Below are positions 49,001 through 60,884 of a stretch of 64,000 nt of DNA, piece by piece. The notes under the pieces are model-generated. The model did not search any database and was not told the origin of the DNA. It saw only the letters and a list, made by a program, of their open reading frames with translations. The DNA is from Parelaphostrongylus tenuis (taxonomy: Eukaryota; Nematoda; Chromadorea; Rhabditida; Metastrongylidae): positions 124,001-188,000 of the forward strand of contig JAHQIW010000320.1 in the NCBI GenBank assembly GCA_019055375.1, in the 5' to 3' direction. The stretch's first letter is position 1, and every line of letters begins with the position of its first letter. A program made the translations under genes and the position numbers.

Positions 49001-52000
49001 CATACGATAGCGCAAATTTCAGAAATTTCACCGGGGTATTTATTTTTCAAATGATCTTTATATTGCACTGTAGCTGCAAAAATAAAATTTCAACAATTGT
49101 GAAAAATTACTTAGTTTTTCGAAAAAAAAAACTTTCATTGCGCCGCAGAACTGAAATCAAGATTGCGCTTCAGACGCGCCGCGCATACCCTCACCGGCAT
49201 GTCGAGACGAAGCCACGCCCACACACTGGCTTCTAAAAAATGCGCGCCGAGTGCGGAAACCAATATTCTTTTGGCTCTAAGAAAGCACTAGGCCTTTCCA
49301 AAAAGCAAGCATACCATTGAAATTGCTGAGATTTATACAATCGAACTGCCATTGAAAGTCTGAAAGAAAAGCTTTGTCCTACGAAAAATATTTGAGTGTG
49401 AAGTAAAATTCTATTTATACTGCTACAGCGTAACATAAAGGTTATTTGAAAAATTAACTACATCATTCGAATTCTTGAAATTGAAGCCATTGAATGAATG
49501 ACCATTGATACGTCAAAAAAGAAAACATACATTTTTGCAAAAGCCAGAAAATGAGTGCGGATGGGAGAAAAGTACCAGGAGAACTTATGCAAGGATCTGG
49601 CAGTCAGTGCTTACCACTGTGAATGAACTGAAAGGTGAAGTAAGCTTTCAAATCAAAGAATAAGATGTACTTCACCTTATTATTACCAAGCATGCCATCC
49701 TTTTCAATGACACACGAAACGGAATCTTTTGTGTGGTCTTCGACTATTAGTGAAATTAAGCCGTCATCGATGAAGATGCGTGAGCCCTAAAAAATGGCTC
49801 ATTAGTATATTTATGTGAGCTATTTGTCGTGTAAACTGAGTAACCTTGTGAAATATCTGCCAATTTTTGCAATTCTTGTATATGAAGCAAGTATTATCAT
49901 GTTTCATTGCAATGGCTCAAAAATGAAAATGTATGTACCACTTTTACAACACGGGGCAGATTTCTGTAATCGACGTAGAGTGTTGTCGCTGTGGAACAAT
50001 TTTTCAATGCTGGATCGGTAGAGAGAAGAATACTGTTCCCTCGGTGCAGTTCCACTTCAGTTCCCTTAATATAAAAAGCTCTGTGAATTAGTGAAAGTGG
50101 ATAATACCATGCAAAAAAATCTTTAAAAGGCGTTTTGCTTGAGTCATTCACTGTTTCGGAATTACGAAGCTATCCACAGTCAAGAGCTTCATACAGCGCT
50201 ATAACAATTTGACATCAGCTCAACGCTAAACATTCATTTGATTTCATTCATACACAGCCCATGTTAGTATGTGACGTTTAAAAAATGTGTGTCAGAGTGC
50301 CGAGCGATATCAAATGATCGAATCACTCGATTGCAGCAGCTTAAAAGCAACTTTTCGTCCGTCAGCTTTCGTCCTCTCAATTTTGATCACCTTTTCCCAC
50401 AAGTTACAAATTTGTGTCAAACTTGCGCTTCATTCACACAGTGTTCTCCTACATCTGTCTTCAAATCAAATTATCGCTTCATGCTGTAACACGTTGATTG
50501 CTTCGAAACATTTCCAATTTCTACACTCAAGAGTCTTTGAAAACACTGCGTTCTGAATTCTTAGATTGAAGGTGCTCAATGCTGTGAATCTCTTAATTTT
50601 CTTTATTTTATGAAGTATCAAAAAATACTTTGGATACGTATCTGGCTCATACAGTGACTTTCTGGTGCTAACGATATATTGAATTAGTGTTTCAACCCAT
50701 TCAAGAACCATTTCCGCTTTTTCCTTAAACTTTCAATAATAATTCAAAGGCTTGAATCTCGGTGATTTCAATTAAATATTTTGTTTTTGTAAAAAGCCTT
50801 GCTGTTGATCTGAAGCTGCAAAGATAACATTATGTTTCACCTTCATCGTGCAGTTTTATTTGGCTTAGGTATGTGATTGCTAAGAAGAGAGTTTTAGTAC
50901 TTATTCAATAGCTTAAAAAACGATAATTCTGAACCGGCGTTTTGGTTATTAAAAGCTCTATATCCAGCGCTGTAGGAGCGAAAAGACTATTACGTTACGC
51001 TTTCAGAGATATATGCATGTAAAGCATAAGAGTGCGCAGAGGAAATTATGGAGTATCAGAATATGGGACGTATTGTGAAATTTTTCTATCGAATCGGAGA
51101 AAAAATTTCTAAATAAATAACAAAAATCGCACTCTGAGGCGCAGTTGAAATTGCTGCTTCAGTGCGATTCAAGAGAGTGCGATTTTCGTTACTTATTTAG
51201 AAACTTTTTCTCTTTTTAGAAAAAAAAGTTTTCTAAAAGGTTTCTCGTATGAAAATTGTAGAGGACAAGGAGATTTGTTATATCGTTCTATAAGCACTAG
51301 CTTTTATTGTAGTTCCATCTTGCCGCTATGAAATTATGGAGAAGTCGCCATGAAGTTGAGCGACGGGCTAACTACTAGAGGCGGGAAACATTTGCTTTTC
51401 TCTCTTACAGCGCTCAATTGGAACTTTTAAAAAACAAGTCAAAATTTAGATCATCGAGATTTTAGCCATCAAATGACTGCTGAAAAAGTCTTGAGAAAAA
51501 AAGACAACAAAGACCTTAGTCGAAATATCAAAGCAGACAGTTGTAAAAAGTGATTTTATTTTGGCTGCTATAAACGCACAGTGAAGCGCTTTTAGAAACT
51601 TTGAACGGTGTAATCAAAAAAGGCCATTATTTAGTCGTGCATTTAGAAAATTCACCTCATCCTGAACGGAATTAATTTTCGAATCTTTTCCGAATGGATT
51701 AATCAATATGTCAAACCCACAGAAAAAGACCACCGACCCAATGGTTAAAGTTTTTATAGAGTTATGGGAAAGGCATGTTACTTGGTGAAATGTCACCGTC
51801 AATAGGTCTCACTGTGATGACTTCAACATAGATGAATCGGCTCGACGATCAGGGCAACATTCTTCAAAAGTAAAGAGTACTGTCTATCTGTACTACTGCT
51901 CAATATACACTTATTGCTACTATCTCAGAAAAGCTTCTCAAGATAAAACTACTTATCCATCAATCGGTTTCATATGCACTTATTTTGTCATCAGTCCAAT

Positions 52001-55000
52001 GCATACACTTGCGTTCTTACAATACTTTTTTATATCATAATCTATTATTCAAAAAAATCACTTGGCCGATTTGCCACAAAAGAACTACTTGGCATTCGGC
52101 TCGCGTTCTTGTCCTACTTCTAAAGTTTTTCGTTACCATCGGCAGCGCCAACGGGCATGTTAACATCGCTGGTGGCTCGACTCTGCGGCCTCCTCTGCAC
52201 CGTCGAAACATGGAAGCGTTGCGCTATTCGCTTTGAGACAGATCACACCATTTACAACTTCCTCTTGACACTTTCATCCCCTTATTCCTCCCCATATGGC
52301 CGCACCGTTATCTTTGTAGTGTTACTCTTCTCATAAATAGTTATAGATTCATTTAATTCATCATTAATTCATGCGTTGAAAGATTTCCTTTATTAAGACA
52401 TCAAGTCCGCATGGCAAACTAGTACGAGGTCGAGCATTCTGTCTCAAACTAGTATTTATTTGAACTTGAAAACTGGTTCAAGCACGTGTACTTTCCGAAG
52501 CGAATTCACTACTATCCTGTTCCAACAACCGCCCACATGATTTGATTGTTCTAAGTAGAAAATCTGTTTTAATTCCACGATATTTATGAGATTTTCAGAG
52601 AATATTCCGAATCTTTTCGCAAACGGATGGACTGAAAATGTAGAGGAGACGGTTTTTGATAGTGTTCTTTATGTCATAAACAGTGTGGGAGGGTGACGAG
52701 ATCTCTTGCTGTTGTGCAGAGATATAGGTTAGGTTTAGATCTGTACTGCTAAAAAGAAATGAACTATCAATGACTAAGATAAATATGAAACTGAATGAGT
52801 GCGATACTCCTCTTGCCATATTGAAAGTAGAGTTTATTTCAACAAAATTAAAGGCTTCAGTCACTCTTTTTGCATGTTGTAAATGTGCCCACATTTATTT
52901 CCTCACGCTGTATAATGATGATCATTTCTTCGTGCATAACTAAGTTCTTCAATTTAACTGCTTTCGTAATGGCAGCAGCACCTCTCCCGGTAAGGGTGCG
53001 CGGGTTCAACTACTGTCTGAAATCGTATTTATGCGTATCACTCAGTATTCTTAGACGATCATTTCACTTTTTCTACTCTTTTCATGTGTTGTCACATCTA
53101 CATACCAGTTTATAGTTATGAAAAGAGCTACAATAGCTCATATTAAATGAGAGACAAAGAAGTGTTATTGAGGAGTTTTGTCAATATGTTCAGTCGTATT
53201 ATCATATGGTAATCAATGCCGACGTTCCGTTCGATCCCTTTCAGATCAAGTAATGTCAAGGTTCTGTAAGATCTGGCCAATTGCGCAACAACAGTGGCAC
53301 TCTACTCAATCTTTCTTAGGTTACGCAGTGCCGATTGATATCATAAGGTACCATAGCAACCTTCTGGTGGTGATTAACGATGATAACAAAGATCATTACG
53401 CTGGCTTTTTTGTCATTGCCTTAGTAGACAGAAATGCTGCGATAAAAGACGGTATAATAAACTGGCGATTAATTTATTATGCAACTGGTCCAGCGAATGC
53501 GAAGTGATAAATGATTAAGCGGAAAGTATTCTAGTAAATGAGCGATTAGATCAGATTCAACGAACGAACCTGCGCCAATCGGCCAGTCCTGATCTCAGGA
53601 CCTTTCGTATCGAGTGCGATCGCTACTGGGTCGATGTGATCCTTTGCAGCTGTTCTGATTGCCTCTATAGCTCTCGCATGTTCCTTAATCCAATCACACT
53701 AGTAATTAATACTGGAAAAAATGATCATTTCGTTAACCTTTCGTTGTAAGTGCACGGATTGTTGAAGTGAAGATTTGAAGTATCTGACTATAAGTTAATA
53801 TAAGAAAACACCTCATATGATCCGTGACTAAAATTCAGTCTGGCGAATATTCGAGGCCATGTTTTACCATCTCGCGCAAGACTTCCATGGTGTTGCAGGC
53901 TGGTCCTGAAAATCAAAAGGAAAAAAATCGACCTCTGTCGTGATACAGATCCTACTACATAAACAGCCAATATTAGCTGCACTGTCTTCTGCTAACAGAA
54001 AATATCTGTTATAGCTGATTTGAATGACTAGATTGTTAAGCCGTAAAGTAAAGTAAATAATCAAGTTGTTCAATTTGTGCAAAAAGTTGTACTTTCCCCT
54101 TTCCACACCCATTTTCAGCCCCGTGGAAAAACGCCTTTTATGCTTCGTTACAGAGTTTAGTAGTCATTCGATAACTTACATCTCGAGTATTTCAAGGTGT
54201 AATTCATTTCCAAAATAGCCTGCTGACTGTGCTGCGACACTAAAAATAAAATTGTGTTCCCCCCTTGAGCAGTTTTTGCTGGAAATAGCTATTATCTTAG
54301 ACTTTGAGTAGTTATTCGGTAGCTGAACTCTCGGGAATTGCAAAGTTATAATTGGCTTTTCATAAAGATTTTCATTGCGCTGTAACACTAAAAATGAAGA
54401 TGCATTTAGTACCACGGCGCGCATTCCTTGCTCCAGTATATGGTTGGGACTTCGCAACATTATCATCAAGCTATCCCGCTTTCAGAACATTGCACACATC
54501 CTAGCCGACAAGAAATGCGCGTTGAGCGCGAAACTCATCCTTCTTTTGGCTGCAACAACCTAAATCCTCTTTGAATCCCAAGCATATTGTTGAAATCGTT
54601 GAGATTTTGGCTATGGAATATTATTGGGTCAATGAAAGTCTAGAAGAAAAAGTGTATCTAGCGAGAATGTCCTAGTGTGAAACTCATATTTCTTTCTGCA
54701 GCTAGAGCGCAAAAAAAAATGTTTTTTTTCAACAATTCAAGTGCATCGTCAAAACTCTCGGGATTTGAACCATGAAATGACTATTTCAGTCCTTTAAAAC
54801 CTCTAGAAACAAGCAAAAACCCGTTTTTTTAAGGAGCGGAAATGGTTACTGATAGGAGAAAAGTATTCAAGAAGTTTCCATAGATGTAATGATTACCTAT
54901 AGTACAAATGACTCCAGTTTTTCGATGCTTTGACGGAACTTCCGAGATATTGAGATTACACAGATGTTCCAAATGTGTGGCATGATGGAAATCGTCACCA

Positions 55001-55003
55001 CCT
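40020..55003 (-). CDS. pyk: Pyruvate kinase (13 exons; two exons carry frame breaks; first exon missing)
   Basis: The glycolytic enzyme converting phosphoenolpyruvate and ADP to pyruvate and ATP. Minus-strand exons: 54897-55003, 53812-53905, 53570-53683, 49939-50064, 49676-49786, 47775-47935, 47132-47264, 46307-46424, 44760-44866, 44388-44555, 43156-43274, 42145-42270, 40020-40063 (TAA stop at 40020-40022). All junctions are GT-AG. Landmarks in order: [44 protein letters not shown], the signature [13 protein letters not shown] with the catalytic Lys, [16 protein letters not shown] with the metal-binding acid, [60 protein letters not shown]. The visible product is about 507 residues; the family has about 530. 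The initiator and about 25-40 residues lie in an exon I could not find. Exon 53812-53905 has two extra bases and exon 44388-44555 has one. Each puts conserved halves out of frame, so the copy as written is not translatable. It may be a pseudogene, a defective allele or an assembly error. Confidence 0.88.
40615..40665 (-). repeat. tRNA-like SINE head
   Basis: The minus strand reads tgcctcatggtgtagtggta, then gagcacgcg, an A-box-like head. The body does not continue. It lies in the last pyruvate kinase intron. Confidence 0.45.
40690..40735 (+). repeat. SINE head fragment
   Basis: catgaggcgcagtggttaga, then ggtgctctgt. This is the 5' end of the 41185 SINE family, truncated after about 45 bp. 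Confidence 0.55.
40860..41178 (+). repeat. 330-bp interspersed repeat, copy B
   Basis: Inverted relative to copy A at 13777-14105 and similar along its whole length, roughly 85% by eye. Its end block gcctatttgtatgaa abuts the SINE at 41185. It lies in the pyruvate kinase intron 40064-42144, antisense to the gene. Confidence 0.75.
41185..41480 (+). repeat. tRNA-derived SINE, near full length, best preserved copy
   Basis: A-box tggcgcagtggttggag, intact B-box ggttcgatctc, then the body blocks gccatccatccggggtcgg, ggtaccagactgg, tgtctgggaggatagg, cagcgggaggccaccgcgac, and a tail ending gagctttatcctttatcc. A repeated tttatcctttatccttttatc-type terminus is the likely 3' end. It lies within a pyruvate kinase intron and should retain a pol III promoter. 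Confidence 0.8.
41835..41965 (-). repeat. SINE copy, partial
   Basis: On the minus strand: tcgcaatggttggaggtg, then gcacacgtgggtcg, tgccggggtcgc and aaccagatttgtttggga, in the order of the 41185 copy. Pyruvate kinase intron, same strand as the gene. Confidence 0.6.
48640..49560 (+). repeat. Long dispersed repeat with internal duplication
   Basis: Blocks recur within the interval: gcgcttcaccacttaaatta at 48879 and gcgccgcagaactgaaatca at 49140, then gcgcg-rich text, then atgcgcgccgagtgcggaaa at 49240, tcttttggct, gaaattgctgagattta, gaaagtctgaaagaaaagct and tactgctacagcgtaac. The same order occurs at 54130-54870. It lies in the pyruvate kinase intron 47936-49675, antisense to the gene. Confidence 0.65.
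51097..51212. repeat. 116-bp fold-back element with 39-bp arms
   Basis: Left arm 51097-51135 and right arm 51174-51212 are inverted copies with about three mismatches in 39 bp; the arms end in atcgcactct and agagtgcgat. The loop is 38 nt. It lies in the long pyruvate kinase intron between 50065 and 53569. MITE-like; it could form a strong hairpin in the pre-mRNA. Confidence 0.85.
51385..51600 (+). repeat. Dispersed AT-rich repeat copy
   Basis: Contains gcgggaaacatttgctttt, ctcttacagcgctcaa, gatcatcgagattttagcc and atcaaatgactgctgaaaa, matching the order of the TACAGCG family. Pyruvate kinase intron. Confidence 0.55.
54130..54870 (+). repeat. Long dispersed repeat, second copy
   Basis: Parallel to 48640-49560: gctgtaacactaaaaatgaa, a gcgcgcattccttgctcc block, atgcgcgttgagcgcgaaac, ttcttttggctgca, gaaatcgttgagattttgg, gaaagtctagaagaaaaag. 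It fills most of the pyruvate kinase intron 53906-54896, antisense to the gene. Confidence 0.65.
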
Positions 55004-55064
55004 CTGAAAAATTGTCATAATGCATCACTTTACTTATCAGTATTGACCACCGCTCCATTGATCG

Positions 55065-55340
55065 GACTAGGAGGCGTACGGAACAGTGATTAAAGGTGTC
55101 CGGCGACGAGCGTCGCTGAGCCGATCCCGGTTCTGGACTTCTTTGCATTACTCCGGAAACGGCAGTAGGTACTAGTCTTGGCGGCATGACAGCGGAACTG
55201 ACCAGCTACATCGGTAGGCCTTCACGAGTCATTATCATGACCAGATATGCATTCAATCACTTTTGACGGTGCTTAATGAAATCAATCGCGTGGGCACATT
55301 CCCCAAGGACGGATCAACGCTACGAGCTTTATGCTTCATC
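55065..55340 (+). repeat. tRNA-derived SINE, diverged copy
   Basis: Head aggcgtacggaacagtgatt, decayed B-box, then gacagcggaactgacc, acatcggtaggccttcacg, ccagatatgcattcaatcac, aaggacggatcaacgctacg and agctttatgcttcatcc. The last three blocks match the 37505 and 41185 copies closely. It lies immediately upstream of the most 5' pyruvate kinase exon found. Confidence 0.65.
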
Positions 55341-55739
55341 CTATAATCGAGTCAAGCTAAGCAATAGTGATCGTCATATGGCAAATATGAATTAATTAGA
55401 ATAAAGACGTTTTGAACAGTTCACGACATAAATTACCGTTTACGACTGAACAATAGCTTCACTTATCAGCTGGCGCGTCACCGAAATGGATTAATGTCAG
55501 TGAGGCGGACTAATGCCATTCGTTCATGTTTGAAAGGTATGTAAATTATTTTTCCAGACCCGTTATCACATATGGTGCCAACTACAGCATTCCTTGTTAC
55601 GATTCGCTTCTTTGTATCTATCACCCATGATGTAGACCTTCGAATTTTGCATATGAATTCGGCTACTGAGAGGGATTTCTGGCCTTCCCTATGAATCGCT
55701 GAATGCTAGTGCAACCTACTCCTGGAACTGGGACAACAG

Positions 55740-55905
55740 CCCATAGTACGCGTTCTCACGTTGGTCCGAGGAAGTGAGCCGGTCGCAGACAAGTCTGCTG
55801 CCACTTCTCGACCCCGTTCAGATGACGGAGCTGGTAGTTAGGAGGCGCGGTTAAGAGGTGACCTTATGCGCAATAAAGCGCTCACTACCGCTACACTCTA
55901 ATATC
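55740..55905 (-). repeat. SINE-like copy, minus strand
   Basis: The minus strand begins agagtgtagcggtagtgagc, then gctttattgcgcataaggtc, an A-box-like head. A GC-rich body follows (ccgcgcctcctaac, gaagtggcagcagac). It is less clearly the same family as the 41185 copy. Confidence 0.4.
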
Positions 55906-55909
55906 AAAA

Positions 55910-58900
55910 GTGACTATGTTAAAACGCTAACAACAACTTATACGTTCTGAAGATTTTTCAGAGTGGGTTCTCTGGAAATAACAGTTGCGCTCACGAAAAG
56001 TTCGAAAAGTATGAAAATTGAGAATATAGAAAATGAAAAGTCAGAGAGAGGAAACTGTGAACAAGATAGATCATTTAGAATGTACCCCCTAATTTGAAGA
56101 ATATATGTGCCATATTTTCTAACTATATTGAAGATTGTACCCATAGCTTTATTATTTTCACATCAATGAATTAATAGTGTAACGCGAATCAAAACAATGA
56201 AAGTAAGACTCCATGAGACTCTCCAAATGAGAATTGAATCACAAAGTTAGTTTTCAAACTCGCACAGCAGGACCCCATGAGAGTCCATTTTCAAAACCCA
56301 CATGAGTAGGAGTAGATGAGAGTCTCTAAAAAAAAGTAAATCCCAAAGTCAATTTTTGAACTCACATCCAATGACGATTTTGATATGGTGAACTCATTCC
56401 TGACTGCCACTGGCCCCGAACACTGTGTAGTAGATGAAACTAAAAATCTGTTCATTAACGCATTCGTCAAAGTTCTCGAAACAACAACTTTTAGCTCAGA
56501 ACCTAAACTTGTCGTGTAAGCATAAGGAAACAACTAAGAAAATGGGACCAAATGAAAAGAGTGAAGAAATATCCGTGATCATAACTTCATTCTCTTCAAA
56601 ACTCTTCGGTATAAGGAAGTGCAAAAGAGCATGGTTTCTCTCACTAGCCTTCCATAGAAAAATATAGTTTAGTTGAGACTATTCTGTTCTATGAAATTGG
56701 ATGGTAGCAAGGTAATGGAATTACGTAAGGTTCTATTTTTATGGGAAGACGGCAACGATGTAGCGTTACATATGGGTCCTCTGGTTTGCCTAATTACTGG
56801 GACACACGATTATGCCCTGATATCCGCGTGTACCGCCCACCGAGCGGTGTTGAGCTTTCGCTATATTTACTTTGACAGCTGCTTTTCAAGCCTCATAAGA
56901 TGTCTTTCTCTTTTCTGCCCGAAGTTTTCTTGCTCTACGCCAGGCCTCTAAATTGCACAATGCTTGGAATTTTCTACTCCATCAAAACCCTTGTCATCGT
57001 TAGAATTATAGTGTTCTAAAATAAAGTGACTTGATATTGGGCTAAAAACGTTGCCATTGCAGAAAGTATTTCATAAATTAGTGACGTAAAAAATTTAGCA
57101 GATGGTACGACCACTGCTGAAAAACATCGTCAGCGATCTTCGCAGAGAATACTACTTGAGAACTCATGCTGCTGCAATGTCTGTCGATTCTGATGGACAG
57201 AAGCACTTAGGAAGTCAGAAAGTCAATGTTGATTAATGTCTTCTACGATGACGTACACAAACAAAAACGTCGAAGCGGAAAATAGCGTGAAATTTCTCAT
57301 GAACTTCCTAATACACACAATATTTTAACTACAGAAGGAGAATGTGGTGACTACTCATCAAATTTATATCAAAAGTGGTGTTTTTCTTAACAATGAGCAT
57401 CATGGCCGAGTGCTTGCAATGCTCGACGCAGCGCGCGGGGCCAAGGTGACTCCCAAACCCTCTCTGGCAGCTAATAACGAACCCCGCCCCCCTACGGAAC
57501 GCCAAAGCCACCCTCAACTCGAGATTGCAAGGAGACGCGCTCAAGCAGTATTTCACGACGTTCAAGAAGAAGACAAAAAGTAATTGAATGATAAAGTACT
57601 GGGATCCGCATAGTGATATAAGAAACACTTCCAAGTGGATCAATAAAGTTCAAAGTGTCAAGTACTACTGAACAAACGACCTATGGACGTATGAAACAGT
57701 TCAAGTACCCTAAAATAGCACAGATAAGAGCGGTCTGTGCTCGAAAAAGTGCTTGGTAATAATTTTAGTAACTTTGTTGATTTATTGATTTTTTACTTAC
57801 TCTTGTTCTTGAAAAAATCAAAAAAAAGCTTGAAAACATACTTCGTTACTGAAAAGCGCGCGTGTTTGTCCGTCCTTTTTTGCAACAATTAAACCGCTCT
57901 TATCTATGGAGTTCTGAGGTATTTTCTTCTTATTCGCAATGGTTTTATGGTGCTATAGTGATACTTCTACATTTGTAATAGTACGATGATATATTAGATA
58001 GTAAGATTTCAGCAACGTTTGAACGGATTGGTATTTGGATCTCTTCAACGGTATAAGCAAAATGATACAGGAACATTGAGAGAAAAATAATGATCGAAAC
58101 TCGGAAAGGAATGATTGTAAAAAGCGAAATGCAAGGCTATGCTCAGGCAGCACTGTGCACCTATAAAAAGACATTTTTTGTTTTAAGTTGCATGAAATTA
58201 TCTGAAACAAAGATCATTTATGCTAACATAATCAAACACAAAAATTATCGCGATATATATCGGAAGACTTTCAACGTTTTAGCCTAAAAATTCGAGGAGA
58301 CAAATTGAACTGAGATGAGATTGAACACAGAATCATCAAGAGAAAAACCCTCTGGCAAATTTTAGTCATGAAGGAAGAATATTGGTAATGATATTGAACA
58401 CCATCATGCTACTGTATTCTTATTGCACTGGTAGGTTTACACGCACTCTTAACGTGAGCTTTCATTGTGATCATGTTTCGGCACGTATTGTTGTTCAAAG
58501 CTGCAGTGAGCCAACTCAGCCCATTATTCACAGCCTTTCATTTCTGGAATGTGGGTATTCTCTGCTGGATCGGTGATTGAATCTAGTGGAGTGGAGCAAA
58601 GTCGAATGGAGTGATCTCTCTCGTAGCATTGCACTCGAACTCGTCTCATATTTGATTAGTGTCGGAAGTCTTGGTTTTTGCCTTAATAAGGAGTCGGGTA
58701 AAAGTTAATGGTTACTCAATTGACCAGATGCTAACTAGTCTGTTAATGGAAATTTAATGACAACGACATGTAAATGGACGTTTATCTGGGAGCCCACAGC
58801 GATATATGAACCTATCTAATATTATTTAGATTGATACATGCACAATCTTTATTTCCAGTTTTAGTCCAACCACTTCATTGCATTGCTATTTGGGTTAGGT

Positions 58901-60884
58901 TAGAGCGTTGAAAGTGATACAAATAAAATTAAAGAAACAAGAGTGTCGAGAGGAAAGTATACAGCATGGCCAATGAGTTTAGAAGTAAAAGGCTCTAAAA
59001 GTGGAAGTGGTCAGACTTCAGGTGAGGAATGTGAATGACCACAATACACCGTAATTACGTATCTAAGATTATCCTTGAGCTTTTGAAATTTCAATTTACC
59101 TACGCAATTCAAGATAGTTTTAACAGAAAAAGAGCCCTGAGTGAATTGAAGATAGATGAAAAGATGTGTACAGCCTGAATGTAGCGCAATAACAAGACTC
59201 TTTTGCAGAAAACCTGCTTTTATACTAATATGACCTAGAAAGTTACACTAGGAGTAGACGACTAATTAAATCATTCAGTTTAGAGTTTTTATTTACGAGA
59301 CTGTCAATTACTACAAGAAGTGATAATTGGATTCCCAATCTAGTGTTACAAGTGTGAAATCGTCGCAAATCATTTATATCGATGAAATGCATTGAAATGC
59401 TTTTTGGAAAAATTGGCCAAGATGAATTGGAATGAATATGGGGAAGTAAAGAGTGCATTGAATGTTCCGGATGAAGACAAACAACGGGAAAATCATGAGG
59501 GAAGTGAAAAAACTAAAGAAAGGAAGAAAATAGACGCATAGAGGAATGGTTATTTACTGCTATAAGGTGGAATGATGATAATCATTTGGATGGTAACGAA
59601 TAATACATAGTCACTACAGAAACAAGAGCAGGAAGGCTCTCATGCACAATAACTGCGAGAAATTTCGATAAAATGAGTACAAAATCGGAGAGCTTGTCAG
59701 CGATGTTCCGATAAAACCTAAAGTTTATGTTTTAGGTGCACAAAAACCATTTGATTTCAGAAAAAAAGTAGATTGAATAGGATGAGTTGAAGTGCGAAAA
59801 AGGAGGAAAACTAATTATTCGAGTCTTTCCCGAAAATGTGATGAATAGGTGTGAATGAAAGTGAAGCTTTATGGACTAGCTGAACACTTCAAGTGTACTG
59901 AAGAGATGGATGAAGTAGAGGCTAACGCCATCGGCAAATCGATTACTACAGTTACAAACTGACGTGAAAGATTCAACTTCTAATGAAATAGCAAAGATTG
60001 AATAAGGGAGAAGTGTATACACTTCAAGCTTCTTGTTTCTTCTGACTGCTTAGTAAAAACACAGAGAGGACCAGCGCGTAGACAAGAATGGGAACAAAAG
60101 AAACAGTATAATACTTGTAGAGAAACAAACTATTTAAAAAAGTGTGTGTTTGAGTAAAGGCATTCAAATCAGCGTATGAATAGAAGCTTAGGTCTAAGAA
60201 GGAATGTCATATGATGAAGCTGTTATTGAATATAAAAGCTCGTTGGCTAAATCTCACAAATTGACCACTGCAAAAACACAACTTCAGTCGATGCGGACAC
60301 GAGCAACAACGTCACTCAAGATTTTGTCGAAAAATAAGTTCGACATGCTGCGTGGAATTCTTTGAGAATCTGACTTATATGATGACGCTTTTCCACTCAA
60401 TCAGCTCAAAATGAAATTATATGGGAAAAGTAAAACCAAAAAACATTTATCTAATATTCTAAAGTAATCAGCTCGATAATGCAATTACGTTTTTCTTCAT
60501 GTATACTTCATACTACATGTGCTTTGCCTCAGATCTAATCTTTGTTTTGTATCTGTGATGTCCAAACATTGATAGAGCTTTTTTTGAACAGATTCAAAAA
60601 CGATTACAACTCTCAGGTTACGCTTTCTTTCGTAAAAAGTAGTTACTCTTCAGACCACCAAGAGCGCAGTATTGAGCTCAAAACATTCTATCAGACAATA
60701 CTCAGCATAACTGAATCAAATCTTGTCTTCCCTTATCTGAATCCAAGATCTTGTAAACAACCTCATCTCGCTCATAAAGAATTAATGGATAAATAGATAA
60801 GTTGATAATTCAAGTAAAAAGTAAATTAATGGAATAAACTAATCTAACTAGTCTGATGTAACTTTAACCCTAGTAAATAAACAG
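55910..60884. other. Gene-free intergenic stretch
   Basis: The missing 5' exon of pyruvate kinase may be here but could not be picked out. The open frame at 57344-57583 (plus; EIARRRAQAVFHDVQEEDKK at its end) has some protein-like character and shares a short block with 46050-46170, so it is probably a repeat. A 108-bp-spaced direct repeat sits at 56231-56369. Confidence 0.35.
56231..56369. repeat. Diverged direct repeat, about 108-bp spacing
   Basis: gaatcacaaagttagttttc plus aaactcgca (from 56234) recurs as aaatcccaaagtcaattttt plus gaactcaca (from 56338). Short catgagagtc/gatgagagtc motifs lie between. It looks like two units of a decayed tandem repeat. Confidence 0.55.

Noticed and set aside
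53178..53507. 109-codon plus-strand open frame
   Set aside because: It lies in a pyruvate kinase intron antisense to the gene, has no recognisable motif and no start or splice support. Probably chance.
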